From Apus apus (lineage: Eukaryota > Chordata > Aves > Apodiformes > Apodidae), in assembly GCF_020740795.1 (NCBI RefSeq), contig NC_067283.1, positions 111,587,706 to 111,651,705 of the forward strand: a stretch of 64,000 nucleotides of DNA. The letters are read 5' to 3'. Numbering within the stretch: the first letter of the stretch is position 1; the number at the start of each line of letters is the position of its first letter. Shown one piece after another: positions 49,151-61,667 of the stretch. The notes beneath the pieces were generated by a model that was given only the letters and a program-made list of their open reading frames with translations, had not been told where the DNA came from and searched no databases. Made by a program: the position numbers and the translations under genes.

Positions 49151-50105
49151 GGCCTCTGCCAGTGCACCTTCCCATCAAAAATTGCCACCTGCAACAACAC
49201 TAATTAGCTGCCACCCCTGTCACCAAGAATATTGTTATTATTTATAACTAGGAAATAGCACTAGAAGTTTCAGGAATTCCTATTTGTGTGAGGATCTCTG
49301 AAGGGTGCCCTGATTCAAGGTCAAATGCAGAACTTTGTCAGTGAAGGGAAAGTTGAAGTTAGATTGAAATGGATTTCTTTCTCTCCACCTACCACTACAA
49401 GTGTACAAACCAGTACTAAAGTTTTTGGAGACAGAACTGATGACCAAGTGGAGCAGTGAGAGGGGATCCTCGTGCATATATAGTATCATCATGACTAATG
49501 CCATATAAAAAAAGTGTTAAAATACTGTACCGCTGAGTGATGTCCAACAATAAGTAGATTTGGGTTAATAGCCCCTCACTGACAAGACAGGAAAAGAATG
49601 TAATAAATAATGAGTCAACTCAAGACTAAATAAGCACTTTCAAATGCATCACTTTACTTGCAAGTCATTCAATGAGAGCTACCAAATGGCACTTTCAATC
49701 ATTTCTCCCAACACCAGCAACAGTCATAAATAGTAATCATATAAATACAATACATCTTCATCACTTTCTGAAGTTCTCAGTAAAACAAACACTCTGCCAG
49801 GGCCTGCCATGCTGTTACTCTCATGGTGAAGAGCGTGACCAGCAATTTGTCGCAGCCGGCGCTGCCACATCGACAGTGTCACCCAGGAAGATGTTGGCTT
49901 CATCTTTTCTCCATTACCACTACAGCTTAACTTCTATCTAAAAGGACTTCAGTGACAATCAGGAGCTCTTAGGCAGATTTTTGTGCCAAAATATGACTGC
50001 CATTAAGTTTCCAAGTCAGGTTACATTAAGAGCACTATAACATACTGTACCAGTTCTCTTTTCTACTACCAACAAGAAAATAAAGTCTTAAAAGCTTTGT
50101 GACGT
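49151..50105 (+). other. DSG4: Probable 3' UTR with poly(A) signals
   Basis: The sequence directly after the stop codon lacks further exons. AATAAA hexamers at 49,602-49,607 and 50,079-50,084 would give 3' UTRs of about 0.47 and 0.95 kb. Further AATAAA-type hexamers near 51,207 and 52,506 allow longer forms, as some desmoglein mRNAs have several kilobases of 3' UTR. Which one is used cannot be read from sequence. Confidence 0.5.
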
Positions 50106-53100
50106 GGGGAGGCAATAGCAAGTATTGTACCGCTGACACTGGTAGCTGAAGTCTTTCATAAAAAGAAAAAAGCACTTGGGAGCAATACAAATTTGCTAAT
50201 AAGCAATGTGGTGAATTGTTACTTCATATGTCAATGTATTTTGCATTGATATTTTGAAAGTTTATTTGATGTGTTAATTGAAAAAGTCTTTATGATTCTA
50301 TAATCTTAATTAAATCTGGCTTTTATTTTCCCACAAAACCAGCTCTACTGAACTCTCTTATTCTAAAACGTGACTTAGAATATGATCTGAAGGAACAAAA
50401 TACTGATAATACAGTACCTATCTCATTTTACTTCTGTATCATATGTATAGTAACCATAGCGTATGCAATGTTGCTTCAGTGTAAATACAGTAGAGTTATA
50501 CAGAGGCACTAGAGTTTTTTACTAGACAACCAAATCTGTAGTTTTCCCTCAAATTTTGCTTCTTCAGCTTTGATGGATAGGTTAGTAACAAGTTTAAGCA
50601 TTGACTGTGAACCTCCCACTCTATAAAATGGAACTTTCAGAAACTTCCAGTTGCTTATCCAGACTAACTCACACCAGAAGAACTGGATGACAAATTTCTG
50701 AATCTGGTATCAGGAAAAGACTTTTAAAAATACTCTTTCAGAAATACAACTACGTGCACTGTAAAAGACAACCTGCAGTGCCCTCTGAGTCAATGCAAAA
50801 GCCACTAATACCAGGAGTAATGACCAGTAATCCCCAGGAGTCATAACCAAATCCAAGGCTACCTGGAGAAAGGGTCCCTTCCTATAGCTTCAAGTTTTTT
50901 CTGAAGTAACTGAGTGTGCCAGATGCTCTCCCCACAATACCAAAGTATTGATATTTTTACTCCATCCTGTAGCTTTTATTATCTTAAGTATCACTAAAAT
51001 TGCATTGACTGCAGTGGGATTAGTCTCTTCTATACATTGCATACAAACTGTAAGCATGGTTTCTGGAACCATTCTTCAGATAAAAAACATATGGACTAAT
51101 ATACAAAATTGTACTCTTTTATATCTGGAAAATTTGTGCAGAAATTCACTAAACTACTGGCAAGATTCTTTTCATTTTGCTAACCACCTATTTACATAAA
51201 AAATAAAATATTTTAAATATGTATGACTCTCTACATTTAGGAAGCCTATGCAATATAGCTAAAGCCCATTAGAGATATTTTTTAATGTAAAATACTGAAG
51301 TCTTGTGTAAATATTTCTATAATCACCTTATGCAAATCAGAAATATTTTTTCCTAATTGTGCTTCCAAGTAATATCTAGTCTTCAGAAGAATATGCTGAA
51401 TTCTCTGTGACCCTCTTGAACAAGAATGCTGTGTGAAGTATGAGTGTCTGAACTAACTATGGTCTCTTGTATGTCTAGAAATGGAAAGGGTAAGAATTAA
51501 TAGATAAATGTTTTTTCAAAGTACAGCTTTCAGTTATGTAGAGGTTGTCTACTTCTAGTACTATCTTTTACCAATGTTTTAAAGATAAACAGTGCATTAT
51601 TTAATTAAATTTCTTTAAAGATTTCTAGTATTTTTTAATATTGGTGTCTCATATCAAACAGCAATCACAAAATTATCCCTTAGCACATTTTCAGTGCATT
51701 TCTGAATATTAATTTCTATTGCTGTGTAATTTTTACAAATTATCTTGACATTGTTTTCTCAGTGAGATATGGGTTATTTTTGGGTTATTGCAATTGTGGA
51801 CAAAAAATTTATTTGAAGATGTGAACAAATAGTTCACTAAAAATTCTGTGCTAATTCCTTTTCTATCTTTATTCCTAGAAACAGCATATAGTTTAATTCT
51901 GACTAACAGACATAAGTTTTGTTTCTTTTACTTCAATTGTAATTTAGAAGCCACTTGCTGTCCACCTTTAATCATGTTGTTTAAGAATGAAGAATGAATG
52001 GTCTTCAGGAAAGAAAGAAAACTTTGAGTAGTTATATTAATCCTGCTCTAAACCATTATATCAAAAAGCTCTTATTAAAGTGTCAGCAATGTGCAACACC
52101 GAGTCTATGGCTTTCTTTTTCAAGTTGGGTTTTGTAGAGCAGGAGCCAACAAGCCAACAAGCTCATTGAGATCTTGGCAGCATGAAAAATATACTGCCAT
52201 GGAAGAAAAAAGAGCCACAAGTCAAGGGTCTATCTTGGTAACACTGCATTTGAACTGCAAGTTTTTATTGGTGTTACTCAGTCCTGATTTTGTGGTAACA
52301 AATAAGGTATTTAAACTCTTGTGAGCAGCACATACTAGTAGTAACATAGAAACACCACACAATTTAAGGAAAAATTTTTATAAGTCTACAGTTTTGCTTA
52401 ACGTAACTGCATAATTCAAAAGCTTCTCACTATTGAGTAACCAAGTGCATAATTTTAATTCTATTTAAAATATAATTAATTTTACAGTGTTACTGTGTTT
52501 TCATAAATAAAAATATTAGATATATGTAATAATTTCTGAATGGCACTGAAAAAATACAATAAATGGTCATTTGGAACATCATGTTTTAAGTAAAGTGACT
52601 CAAGATTTTTTAATTATTTTTTTTTCAGTTTATCAGTGGGAAATGCAGTTTCCTTTAAACTGCTGGTTTGTGCAGGAAAATTTTAGTTCTAATATTCTTT
52701 GGGGGTGGGGGCGGAATTAAGAAAATGTGTTGATTTAGAAAGTTATGGCATCCCAGGGTGAAACTATTTCCCGTGTCAAATTGGCTAAGACACTTCATTT
52801 TAGGTTGTCAAGTGGAAATTTGTGTCAGGTCTCAGAAGAATTACAGTAAAATTTCCTCAAGCCATCATATTCTGCATTGTTCTCTCTCGTTAGATGGCCT
52901 TTTCTGTGACACCCTTCTGTCCTGCAACTCTGAAACAGTGCTTCAGAGGAGCTATAGATTAACACTGAATACAAGCCACAGAGAAGAAAGAGAGCAAAAG
53001 ACACTTGAATCACAGGGTTTGGCAGTACAGGTCAAGCTGAGTTGAGCCAAGCAAAACCACTTTGGTTCTGAAAGTAAAATCAGTACATTTTGAGCTTTCT

Positions 53101-53370
53101 GAATCAAATTTCTTTCTAATGTTTCAGGCCAGTATTCATGATGATAATGATTTTTTTTTGTACAGAGTTTTTTGCAAAAGGGTTTATGTGAATGCAGTAA
53201 AATATTGCTTTTAACATGAGAATTATATTTTTACTTCTAAGTCTAATGTATAATTTTATTATGCTTTAATATTTTGACATCTTTTTTCTCAGTATTTCAT
53301 ACAGCATGATTTTTGGCACTCACACATACCTCAGATAATTATTTAAATATCTTTTCAGGGATATTCACTT
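50106..53370. other. Noncoding stretch (possible extended 3' UTR, then intergenic)
   Basis: AT-rich, no recognised gene or repeat. Short frames look like chance. Confidence 0.55.
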
Positions 53371-54395
53371 CGTCCAACCTGGCCTTAAAAACCTCCAGGG
53401 ATGGGGCAAAAACAACCTCCCTGGGCAACCTATTCCAGTTCCACACCACCTTTATAGTGAAGAATTTTTTCCTAATATCTAACCTAAATCTCCCTCTCTC
53501 AGTTTAAAACCATTACCCCTTGTCCCATCACTATCTTCTCTGATGAAAAGCTCCTCCCCAGCTTTCCTGTAGGCCCCCTTCAAGTACTGGAAGGCCACTA
53601 TAAGGTCTCCCTGGAGTCTTCTTTTCTCTGGGCTGAACTGCCCCAACTCTCTCAGCCTGTCATCATAGCAGAGGTGATCCAGGCCTTTGATCATCTTGGT
53701 GGTCCTTCTCTGGACCCTCTCCAACAGCTCCATGTCTTTCCTGTGCTGAGAGCTCCAGAGCTGTACACAGTATTCCAGGTGGGGTCTGACCAGAGCAGAG
53801 TAGAGGGGCAGGATCACCTCCCTGGCCCTGCTGGCCACACTTCTTTTGATGCAGCCCAGGATGCAGTTGCTCTCTGAGCTCCAGCGCACACTGGCGGCTC
53901 ATGTCGAGCTTCTCATCCACTACCATCCACAAGTTCTTTTCCTCAGGATTGCCCTCTAGTCATTCTCCCCCCAGCCTGTATTTGTGCCTGGGGTTGTGCC
54001 AACCCAGGTGCAGGACCTTGCACTTGGCCTTGTTGAACTTCATGAGGCTGGCACTGGCCCACCTCTCCAGCCTGTCAAGGTTCCTCTGGATGGCATCCCT
54101 TCCCTCTTGGGTGTCAACCACACCACACAGCTCGGTATCATCAGCAAACTTGCTGATCCCTCAATCCCTCTGTCCATATCTCCAACAAAGATGCTTAAGA
54201 GCACTGGACCAAATACTGACCCCTGAAGGACACCACTTGTCACCTGCCTCTATTTGGACATTGAGCCATGGACCACAACTCTCTGGCTATGGCCATCCAG
54301 CCAATCTCTTATCCACAAAGCGGTCCATCTGTCAAATCCATGTCTTGTCAATTTGGAGACCAAGATGTCATATGAGACAGTGTCAAACGCCTGTC
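53371..54395 (-). mobile_element. CR1 LINE fragment, about 1 kb, RT 3' half
   Basis: Runs on the minus strand. The antisense of the CR1 3' UTR starts at about 53,371 (CCAGGGATGGGGC, CCCTGGGCAACC). The longest remaining minus frame (53,479-53,889) encodes the CR1 pol C-terminus, with LYSALVRPHLEYCVQLWSSQ, DMELLERVQRRTTKMIKGL and RRLQGDLIVAFQYLKGAYR. Further left-to-right sequence covers the RT region (antisense of the ADDTKL area near 54,130-54,170). Frameshifts and stops break it, the GAATCATAGAAT tail is missing, and it is 5' truncated. It is a dead copy. Confidence 0.93.
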
Positions 54396-55807
54396 CCACC
54401 AGAGCCTGCTCTTATTTTGTTCTATCACCATTTGTGATTCACGAAGTAACTCTGTACATGTCTTTATGAATATAATTCCATACTTCAAAAAGAAAATATG
54501 AAGTGTCTGAAAACTACCTTGACATCATCCTTAACATTTCATTTCTCTAAGGAAAAACTGTGTGGAATGGCTGCATTTTCAATAGTTGTACAAGCCCATG
54601 GGGTAATAAAAAGGACAAGTCCAATGTCTGACAGACTTGCAGCACTTTACTTCATATGAATGCGTTTCAGGGTAACATCACAAGCTGGGCCATACCACAC
54701 ACCATAAATGTTGCAGACAAAACTGTCAGCAAAAGTTTCACTGGCTTTATTATACACACCGTGAATTAAGAGCTTGCAGGTATATATAATGAAATATCTG
54801 AATACAACATGCCCTGATTTCCCTCATACTGAAGTACCAAAAAACTGTTAACTATGTTGAGTGCAGATCTTTCTCCCTTACAAATCAAACTGTTGCTGAC
54901 TTTTTTAGCTTCACGTTCCGTCGAGAGCTCTGTTGAAATAAATAGTGACTACATTCACTCAGTTGATATAATTTAAGATCCTGAAAGTATAGCTTGTTAA
55001 TTCCTTATTTATCCTTAAAATAATTTCCTTAATTAAAGAAAATAAAGATTAAGATTAAATTATTTTAACTTGTGAAACACCTATAACACTAGTATTTGAC
55101 GACAGGCATGAGCCCATGAGCTATATTCAGGAGAACAGGGGCTGAGGTGTGAAGTTCATGTAAAATCAGACAATATGGTGAAATCCTGGCAATACATATT
55201 CTTGTTTTGATTCGTACACGAAAAAAGAAAGAGAAGTTGAAGTGTGTGTAGATCTTTTTCCTGGGGGAGTGGAGGGGAGTGTGGTGTGAGGAGAAAAGAG
55301 AGGAAAAAACCAGAAAAGTGGAATTCTGGGAAGTGCTTTAGACCTCAGCACCGTCCATTCAAGTAATTACAAGATTAATCAAGTACACACAAAGTTACAG
55401 GGTCAGATTCTACATCCCTGATCACAAATGAGCACCTGACAACACCTGCAGCCCCTCTCATATCACCAGAAGGGATGGAATAGGAAAGCCAGTAATTTAA
55501 AAGGACTGGACCTCACAGTCTCATCTAACTTGTGTTCTATTCAGTTGAATTGTCTTCTGTTCCTGAAAATGGAAACAGAAGGAACTTAACATAGGATCAA
55601 TTTGACTGCTATCTTTCCTGAGAAATGGCCATCCTAATCTTAAGATCTTCCAGTAATGAGGATTCAACAGCCTCCCAGCTGATACAAGTTCTTGAATTAC
55701 TACTGGAGAGTTCAACTGATGGCTCACTTAAATCTTCCTTTTTGCAGTTTCTCTTCCTCTGTAGACACAGAGAGCACATAAGGATTTTTAATGCACCTTT
55801 AAAATAT
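54396..55807. other. Noncoding stretch
   Basis: No gene or repeat recognised in this 1.4-kb AT-rich stretch. Confidence 0.55.
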
Positions 55808-55870
55808 CATGGAATCATAGAATGGTTTGGTTTGGAAGAGCCCTTCAAAGATTATCTAGTTGAACCCTCT
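55808..55870 (-). mobile_element. CR1 3'-tail scrap
   Basis: 'ATGGAATCATAGAATGGTTTG', then 'GGAAGAGCCCTTCAAAGATTA', is the antisense CR1 terminus. Only about 60 bp remain; the neighbouring 124-codon plus frame is a chance frame running across it. Confidence 0.8.
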
Positions 55871-57097
55871 GGGCTTATGATTCATCCTGTCTTACTGAAG
55901 TTTATTGGAGTCTGTAAGGACACAGGAACCACAATTCACTTTTATCTTCAGATTGACCTGTTCATCTCTATTAGCCAGAATCAAGTGACTCGTCCATAAT
56001 GCCCTTCTCACTGTATAAATCAGAGACTTAGAAGATTTAAGAATATGTATATAGACCGTGTCCTATGGGTTTTTTTTACTTTTCCAATTAAGTTGGAATT
56101 GTTTTATTAATATATTTATTACTATTACCATTATAATTATTAGTTACTTATAATATTTGCTTGCTTCAATCTGCATTCTTATTTATCCTGCATAAAATTT
56201 TTACATAATATTAGTAATATTTTTAGTGTAAATAACACTATATTCCAAATAAAGCATTTATTTTGATAGTTTAGCTATGCAAAATACCTCAGTGCAAAAA
56301 ACATCACAGCTAACTTCATGAGAATTACTACTATAAAAGCCAGTTCTCAAAGTTCTATAACAACAGACCTTTAGGAAATCTTACAAAGAATGATAGAACA
56401 AATTTCAATTCCATACATTTTTTTCAACCTCGGGTATTTTGTATCACTTTAATTGATTTCTTTGACATATTTTCCTTTTTTATGATGAACACCACCATAG
56501 ACATATGTGACATAATGTTCATGTGTAAGATGAGAACAGTTTTTTTGTTGTTGCTCTGAGGCTTTTCAGGTGGTGTTAGATGGCTCTTTGCAGCTGCCAC
56601 AAACTGAGTTATTTTAGGTCTTTGTCTTCATGGAAGGTTGTGAGTTTAATCATGGACTCATGTAACAAATTCATTGTAGGTATTGGAAGGGTATCAGCTC
56701 TGAATGGGTTAGTCTGTAACCTCACTGCAGTGCAAATTAATTACTGGAACAATTAAAAGTAGAGCCAGAGGTCAAAGTATCCTCTTGGCAACACCTTCAT
56801 TAACATAATAACAGGTTTTCACACATGAATTGTATTGTGGTCACTCTCAACTAAGAACATGAGTTAAATGTAGTAAAAACACACCCTAGCACAACAGCCA
56901 GTCCTCCGCTGCTTACTGATATGACAGACAAACACTCCTCAACTAGCTAGCCAACACTTGTGAAGAACGTGTTTTTCCACAAGGTGCTCTGTAGTGAAAC
57001 TACCCAGGTGTGAGGCTTTAGTTAGCATTCAGATGCATACGTTGCATGCCAATGTAACTTTCAAATGCCTTTAAAAAGTTACGGCCCTTTTAGTAGG
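55871..57097. other. Noncoding stretch
   Basis: No gene or repeat recognised. AT-rich with TATTATTA-type low complexity near 56,100-56,240. Confidence 0.55.
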
Positions 57098-57373
57098 ACC
57101 TGTAGCAATAGGACAAAGTTAATGGTTTTAAACTAAAAGAAGGTAGATTCAGTCCAGATATAAGGAAGAAAAGTTTTACAATGAGGGTGGTGAAACACTG
57201 GGACGTGTGCCCAGAGAGGTGGTAGAAGCCCCATCCCTGGAAACATTTAGCGTCAGGTTGGAAAAGGCTCTGAGCAATCTGATCTAGTTGAAGATGTCCC
57301 TGTTTACTCCAGGGGAGCTGGACTAGGTGACATTTAAAGGCCCCTTCCAATCCAAACTATTCTATGACTATGA
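57098..57373 (+). mobile_element. CR1 LINE 3' fragment
   Basis: Plus-strand CR1 3' coding end and UTR: 'TTAAACTAAAAGAAGGTAGA', 'GGGTGGTGAAACACTGG', 'CCAGAGAGGTGGTAGAAGCC', 'CCCCTTCCAATCC', ending in the short terminus TTCTATGACTATGAA. 5' truncated, about 275 bp. Confidence 0.9.
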
Positions 57374-58020
57374 AAATTGGAAGGAACTTTCTCTGTTACC
57401 ATCTCCAGTCCACTGATAACTGGTACACATACTATAGAACCACTTTTATGAGCTGACTGAAATCTGTCCAAAAACCAGCTGAGTTGTTGTCCCCGCATTT
57501 CCAACTGAAAATCACCCCAAGCCCCAATCAATCTGCTGATTCTAATTCCTAGCCTAAACTTCATATCAGCTGATATCTGGTTTTGTGACTATGGTGTTCT
57601 TCACTTTTAAAAAGGAGATGTCTTTTTTTGCGAAGCCAATCCCTTCTAAGGTTACCTGCTGACTTAGGTCAGAGGCATACACAATAATTTTAAGTATATT
57701 AGCTCATGCACCTCAACTGGGGCAGAAAAAAAATCACAGATTAATAAATACTCTTTTCTTCTGAAACAGGGAATGCCACCTTCCTGTATATACAGTCCCT
57801 GAAAACTGACACTGTATTGCACCATTGCAGCTGATACTGGACTTGACAAATTACAATAAGAACAGCAGAGATTGCTTCCATAGCCTAAGCTGCAACATTT
57901 CAAAATAATCTTCCTGTTGAAGACAGTCCGCTTGTCCAGCATTGATGAAGATTCATGGACCAAAAAAAAAAAAAAAAAAGGCTAATATTTCTACTTATCC
58001 CGAACACAAGTATGAATTGG
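57374..58020. other. Noncoding stretch between CR1 copies
   Basis: No gene recognised. An A19 run lies at 57,961-57,979, close upstream of the next CR1 copy. Confidence 0.55.
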
Positions 58021-58139
58021 TAGAGGAGTGGCTGGAGAACAGCCCTGCAGAAAGGGCTCTGGGGGTGCTGGTCAGCTGCAGGCTCAGTAGGAGCCAGCAG
58101 TGTGCCCTGGCAGCCAGGAGGGCAAGCCACACCCTGGGG
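58021..58139 (+). mobile_element. CR1 LINE, left part of a copy split by an insertion
   Basis: Plus-strand CR1 RT C-terminal region: 'GCTGGAGAACAGCCCTGCAG', 'CTGGGGGTGCTGGTCAGCTG', 'AGCCAGCAGTGTGCCCTGGC'. It breaks off after CACACCCTGGGG. The expected next CR1 sequence (TGCATCAAACACAGC type) is found only at 59,311, so the two parts belong to one element. Confidence 0.85.
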
Positions 58140-59310
58140 ACACCTATGGGGAACCGTCGGTTTTCTCTCCCCCCACCAGAAGTCTGAACAAAATGCCTTT
58201 CAAGCCAGCAAAGCAAGAGCGGCATCTTTTTGCTGATTTAGCCAAGGACAGACTGGAACAGGCCCCTCGCTCTAGCAGACAAGTCCACAGCAAGAAAAGA
58301 GCATAAGGGTTATGATAACTGGCAGAAAAATGGACAAGAAGTTAAAGACGCCTCTGACACACTATGTACCTGGCCAGTGCTAACTGGCTAATTTGAACAG
58401 TGGTACTTTCTCGAACAGTGATTTCTGATCTATAAAAGAGGGCAAGATCCACAGGCTGGTTCTCTCTGCCTGCCTGGGGAGGGGACCCTGCTGCAGGACC
58501 AGGAGCCGCCTGGAACCCAGCACCGCTGTCCGGAGGAGCCGAGAGGGAATGGGGGCTGCCCCGCCACCGCTGCCCGGAGAAGCGGAAAGGGGGGGTCACC
58601 TGTGCCCGCTCCGCGGAGACCCTGCCTGCTCCGTGGGGATCTGCAAGCCTGCTCGCCGAGGCCTGCCTGCTCCCGAGGGATTGCTGCCTGCCCAGCCTAA
58701 ACCAAACCGGACCGCAGTAGGAGCTTGCCCAGCCTGTGTTTGCCACCTGCCTCAGGACTAAAGCCGTGTTTGCCGCAGCTGCTGCTGCTGGGAGGGGTCA
58801 CCCCGGTTCCCGGGAAGCCGGCCCCCCACGGATCTCCTGCCGAGCCCAGGCAGCCGCATCCCGGGAACCACCCGCTACAGAAGGAGGGTAAACGCACACA
58901 CACACACTCTCTCTCTAACTTTTCTGCCAGGCTCAGCTCCTACCCTTTCAGTCCATTGATTCTACACCTCTCCCTCGGAGTGTGCATTTAATAAGACCAT
59001 AGTACCTTTGAATCCCTTTTCCGATATACAACTAGACAACCTCTCCTGAACCTTGATCCCTTAGTTTGTGTTGACCCTTAATAAACCGATTAATTCGTAA
59101 AATAAACATTGGTCTCAGTAACAATTTGTGAGCGTGGTGAGGGGGTTTTCTAATCTACCCTCTGAGATATGGTCCCACAGTGGTTGTTCCTCTGTGAGAG
59201 GCAGCACCGTGTGTTACCCTCGGTCTCATTCACAAACCTCTCCACAGTGGGAAGGGAAGTCACGGAAGCACCTGACAGCCAGTAGCCCCCCCGACACCAG
59301 CCCGCAAAAA
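58140..59310 (+). mobile_element. Putative solo LTR of an endogenous retrovirus inside CR1
   Basis: About 1.17 kb lying exactly in the gap of the split CR1. It has an LTR-like order on the plus strand: TATAAAAG at 58,431-58,438, a long GC-rich middle (about 58,440-58,890), then AATAAA hexamers at 59,080-59,085 and 59,101-59,106. No gag, pol or env frame is present, so it would be a solo LTR. A clear TG...CA boundary and target duplication could not be fixed, so the edges are approximate and the class is inferred. A gene promoter region with a CpG-like patch is the main alternative, but the CR1 on both sides argues against that. Confidence 0.6.
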
Positions 59311-59752
59311 TGCCAAACACAGCGTGACCAGCCAGTCAAAAGAGGGTATTGTCCCTTCTGTTTAGTGTTGGTGGGACCTCATCTCGAGTACTGCGCACAG
59401 TTATGGGACCCATAGTTTAGGAAGGATGTGAAGGTCCTTGAATGCATCCAGACGAGGGCACCAAAGCTGGTGCAAGGACTGGAAGTCATGTCCTGTGAAG
59501 AGTGGATAAGGACTTTGGGCTTGTCTAGTTTGCAGAAAAGGAGGATGAGGGGTGACCTCATTGGTCTCTACAGCTTCTTGAGGAAGGGAAGTGGAGAAGA
59601 AGGTGTTGAGCATTTCTCCTTGGGATCCAGTGATAGGATACCTCAAAATGGTTCAACGTTGTGCCGGGGGAAATTCAGACTGGACATCAGAAAGTATTTC
59701 TTTACTGACAGGTTGGTCAAACACTGGAACAAGCTTCCTGGAAATGTGGTCA

Positions 59753-59928
59753 AATGCCCCATACCTGTCAGTGTTGAAGAGGCATTTGGACAATACCCTT
59801 AACAACATGCTTCAGCTTTGAAGGGGTCAGGTAGTTGGATGAATGCCCCACACCTGTCAGTGTTGAAGAGGCATTTGGACAATACCCTTAACAACATGCT
59901 TCAGCTTTGAAGGGGTCAGGTAGTTGGA
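59753..59928 (+). repeat. Two-copy tandem duplication, 89-bp period
   Basis: Copies 59,753-59,839 and 59,842-59,928 are the same except for one T/C change (CCCCATACC versus CCCCACACC). The unit covers the last CR1 codons and the start of its 3' UTR. Near identity indicates a recent event. Confidence 0.95.
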
Positions 59929-59968
59929 CTGGATTATCACTGTAGATCCCTTCCAACTGAACTAGTAC

Positions 59969-60014
59969 TCTTCTCTTCTCTTCTCTTCTCTTCTCTTCTC
60001 TTCTCTTCTCTTCT
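59969..60014 (+). repeat. (CTTCT)n pentamer repeat, CR1 tail
   Basis: About nine copies of TTCTC directly after CTGAACTAGTA, the CR1 3' end. Likely an expanded CR1 terminal repeat, so length polymorphism is expected. Confidence 0.9.
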
Positions 60015-61667
60015 GCTGCAAAGCAGAGCAATAGTTTGAATCTACTTAAATGTTCTCTGTCATTTAAGTTTTCCCAGCAAGAGAGACACACAACCCTGAA
60101 AAAACAGTCTACAGACAACTTCAGAGCAGCCACGGTTGCTATGCAGAGGAAAACAACAAAAGAGTTGCTCTGCCACTCCTTGTTTCATGCACATAAAAGA
60201 CGGTATTTCATGCTGTCAGACAGCAACAAAACGCCTGTGTTCAGGGCAATTATGTGCTCCGGCTTTTTTGCAGCTCCACCAATCCCTCAGCTCGTGGCTT
60301 GGCAGGCGGACCCATTTCTACAGCTGCAGCTGGCACCTGGAAAGTTAAACAACCTGGCCACACCGGAAAAGAAAAACCAGGCAGGCAGCAAACAAGAGAG
60401 TGGATATAGGGGAAAGAGCTGAAGAGAGAAAGATAAGGAGGAAGCAGCTGAGTGAGAGAGAGGAGGTAAAGCAAAAGTAAGGAGGGGATTATCCCTGGTG
60501 GTTATAAGAGACTGAACAGCTTGAATTTGTTTAACGAACATGACAGGAGGCTTGGAGAATCAAAACCACAAGTAACACACACAGAAAAAAACAATTACTC
60601 TGTTCTGAAAGTACCAACTGTTTACTCAAAGTATCAAACCCTGTCACTAATGTACTTCTCAGTCTGGTCATTTTTCTGCCCAGTGGCCCTGGTCTTGCCA
60701 GCACTTCCAAGCTGGTAAGAGTACCCAGCGCAATTGCTCCGGTTCCAAGAGCTGTCCAGGGCTAGGAACTCCCTCTGTGATGTGCACATTTGTTTAATAG
60801 AATATGCATTATCCACCATATATTTTTAATAAATAAATGTAATTTTAAAATAATGATGTGCAGCCTTGATACACTGCTTCCTACTGGGATCTTTTCCCAG
60901 AAGATGAGTGGCAGCTGGGGCCATGGTGCAGTAAAGAATCTTTAAACAATGCAGAGAAGATTATTGACATAATTTCAAACACCGTGAAATATTTGCATAA
61001 TAGCTTCACATGAATCATAAATTAATTTCAATTTTTCATTGCTAACAATATACACTGGATTTTACATTTTAACACCATTTGCTAGATACTGCACTTGTCT
61101 CATTTAATTGAATCACTTGTCTAAAAGATGAAACTGTACTTTTCTAGAAAAAATAAAAAAACAAAACACAAAAAACCAACCAAACAAAAACACAGCTGCA
61201 GTGAAGTTACCTTTGCTTTTGTAAGAAGCAGAAGTGGACTGTGCTGGTCTGATCTAAAGTATGTCCCTGTCCTTCCCCCAGGGAAGCCAGCAGTTGCCTG
61301 GCACTGCTGTAAATCATTACTCAGCATGACGGAGTGGTGGGCAGAGCTGGGGACAAGGCAAGGTTTTGGTGGAGTCACAAAGCCACTGTCCCTTACAGTG
61401 AGGCCACTTGGAGCGATCCTAACTTGCTAGAATACTTGTGCTGACAACTGATTATCCCTGAAAGCAAATACTCTCCCTCCTGAGAAAAGTTAGGTTGTTT
61501 TAGATGATAATTTATTGCTGTTAAAAGCTTATCAAGAGAATTTAGGCAGATGTTGGTACTTGAAGAAAAGAGTATCCTGGTGTATGCTTCACACTTTGGA
61601 AAGCCCCTTTCTCCACCAGGCACCAAAGAAGGGCTCAGCTGCTTATAGGGTTTGAAAAATGAAGATG
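60015..61667. other. Noncoding stretch, unassigned
   Basis: A GC-richer part at about 60,230-60,490 ends in a purine-rich run (GAGAGAGAGGAGG). The plus frame at 60,036-60,422 (128 codons) has no recognisable domain. A short signal-peptide-like frame at 60,650-60,714 is followed by GTAAGA, but no partner exon was found. Confidence 0.45.

Larger units (their letters stand above)
59311..60014 (+). mobile_element. CR1 LINE, right part with pentamer tail
   Basis: It resumes with 'CAAACACAGCGTGACCAGCC' and encodes a degraded CR1 pol C-terminus (VGPHLEYCAQLWDP; EWIRTLGLSSLQKRRMRGDL, then IGLYSFLRKGSGEE; RKYFFTDRLVKHWNKLPGNV). It then enters the 3' UTR and ends in a (CTTCT)n tail at 59,969-60,014. 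An 89-bp-period tandem duplication lies just before the tail. An in-frame TAG after WDP and the split by the LTR make it non-functional. Confidence 0.92.

Noticed and set aside
53901..54437. 178-codon plus frame
   Set aside because: Antisense shadow of the minus-strand CR1 reverse-transcriptase region.
58188..58196. AAAATGCC here and at about 59,307 as a possible target-site duplication of the LTR
   Set aside because: The left copy lies about 50 bp inside the insert rather than at the CR1 break, so it is probably chance.
58342..58746. 134-codon minus frame in GC-rich DNA
   Set aside because: Lies in the GC-rich body of the putative LTR; Pro/Arg/Gly-rich translation without a domain.
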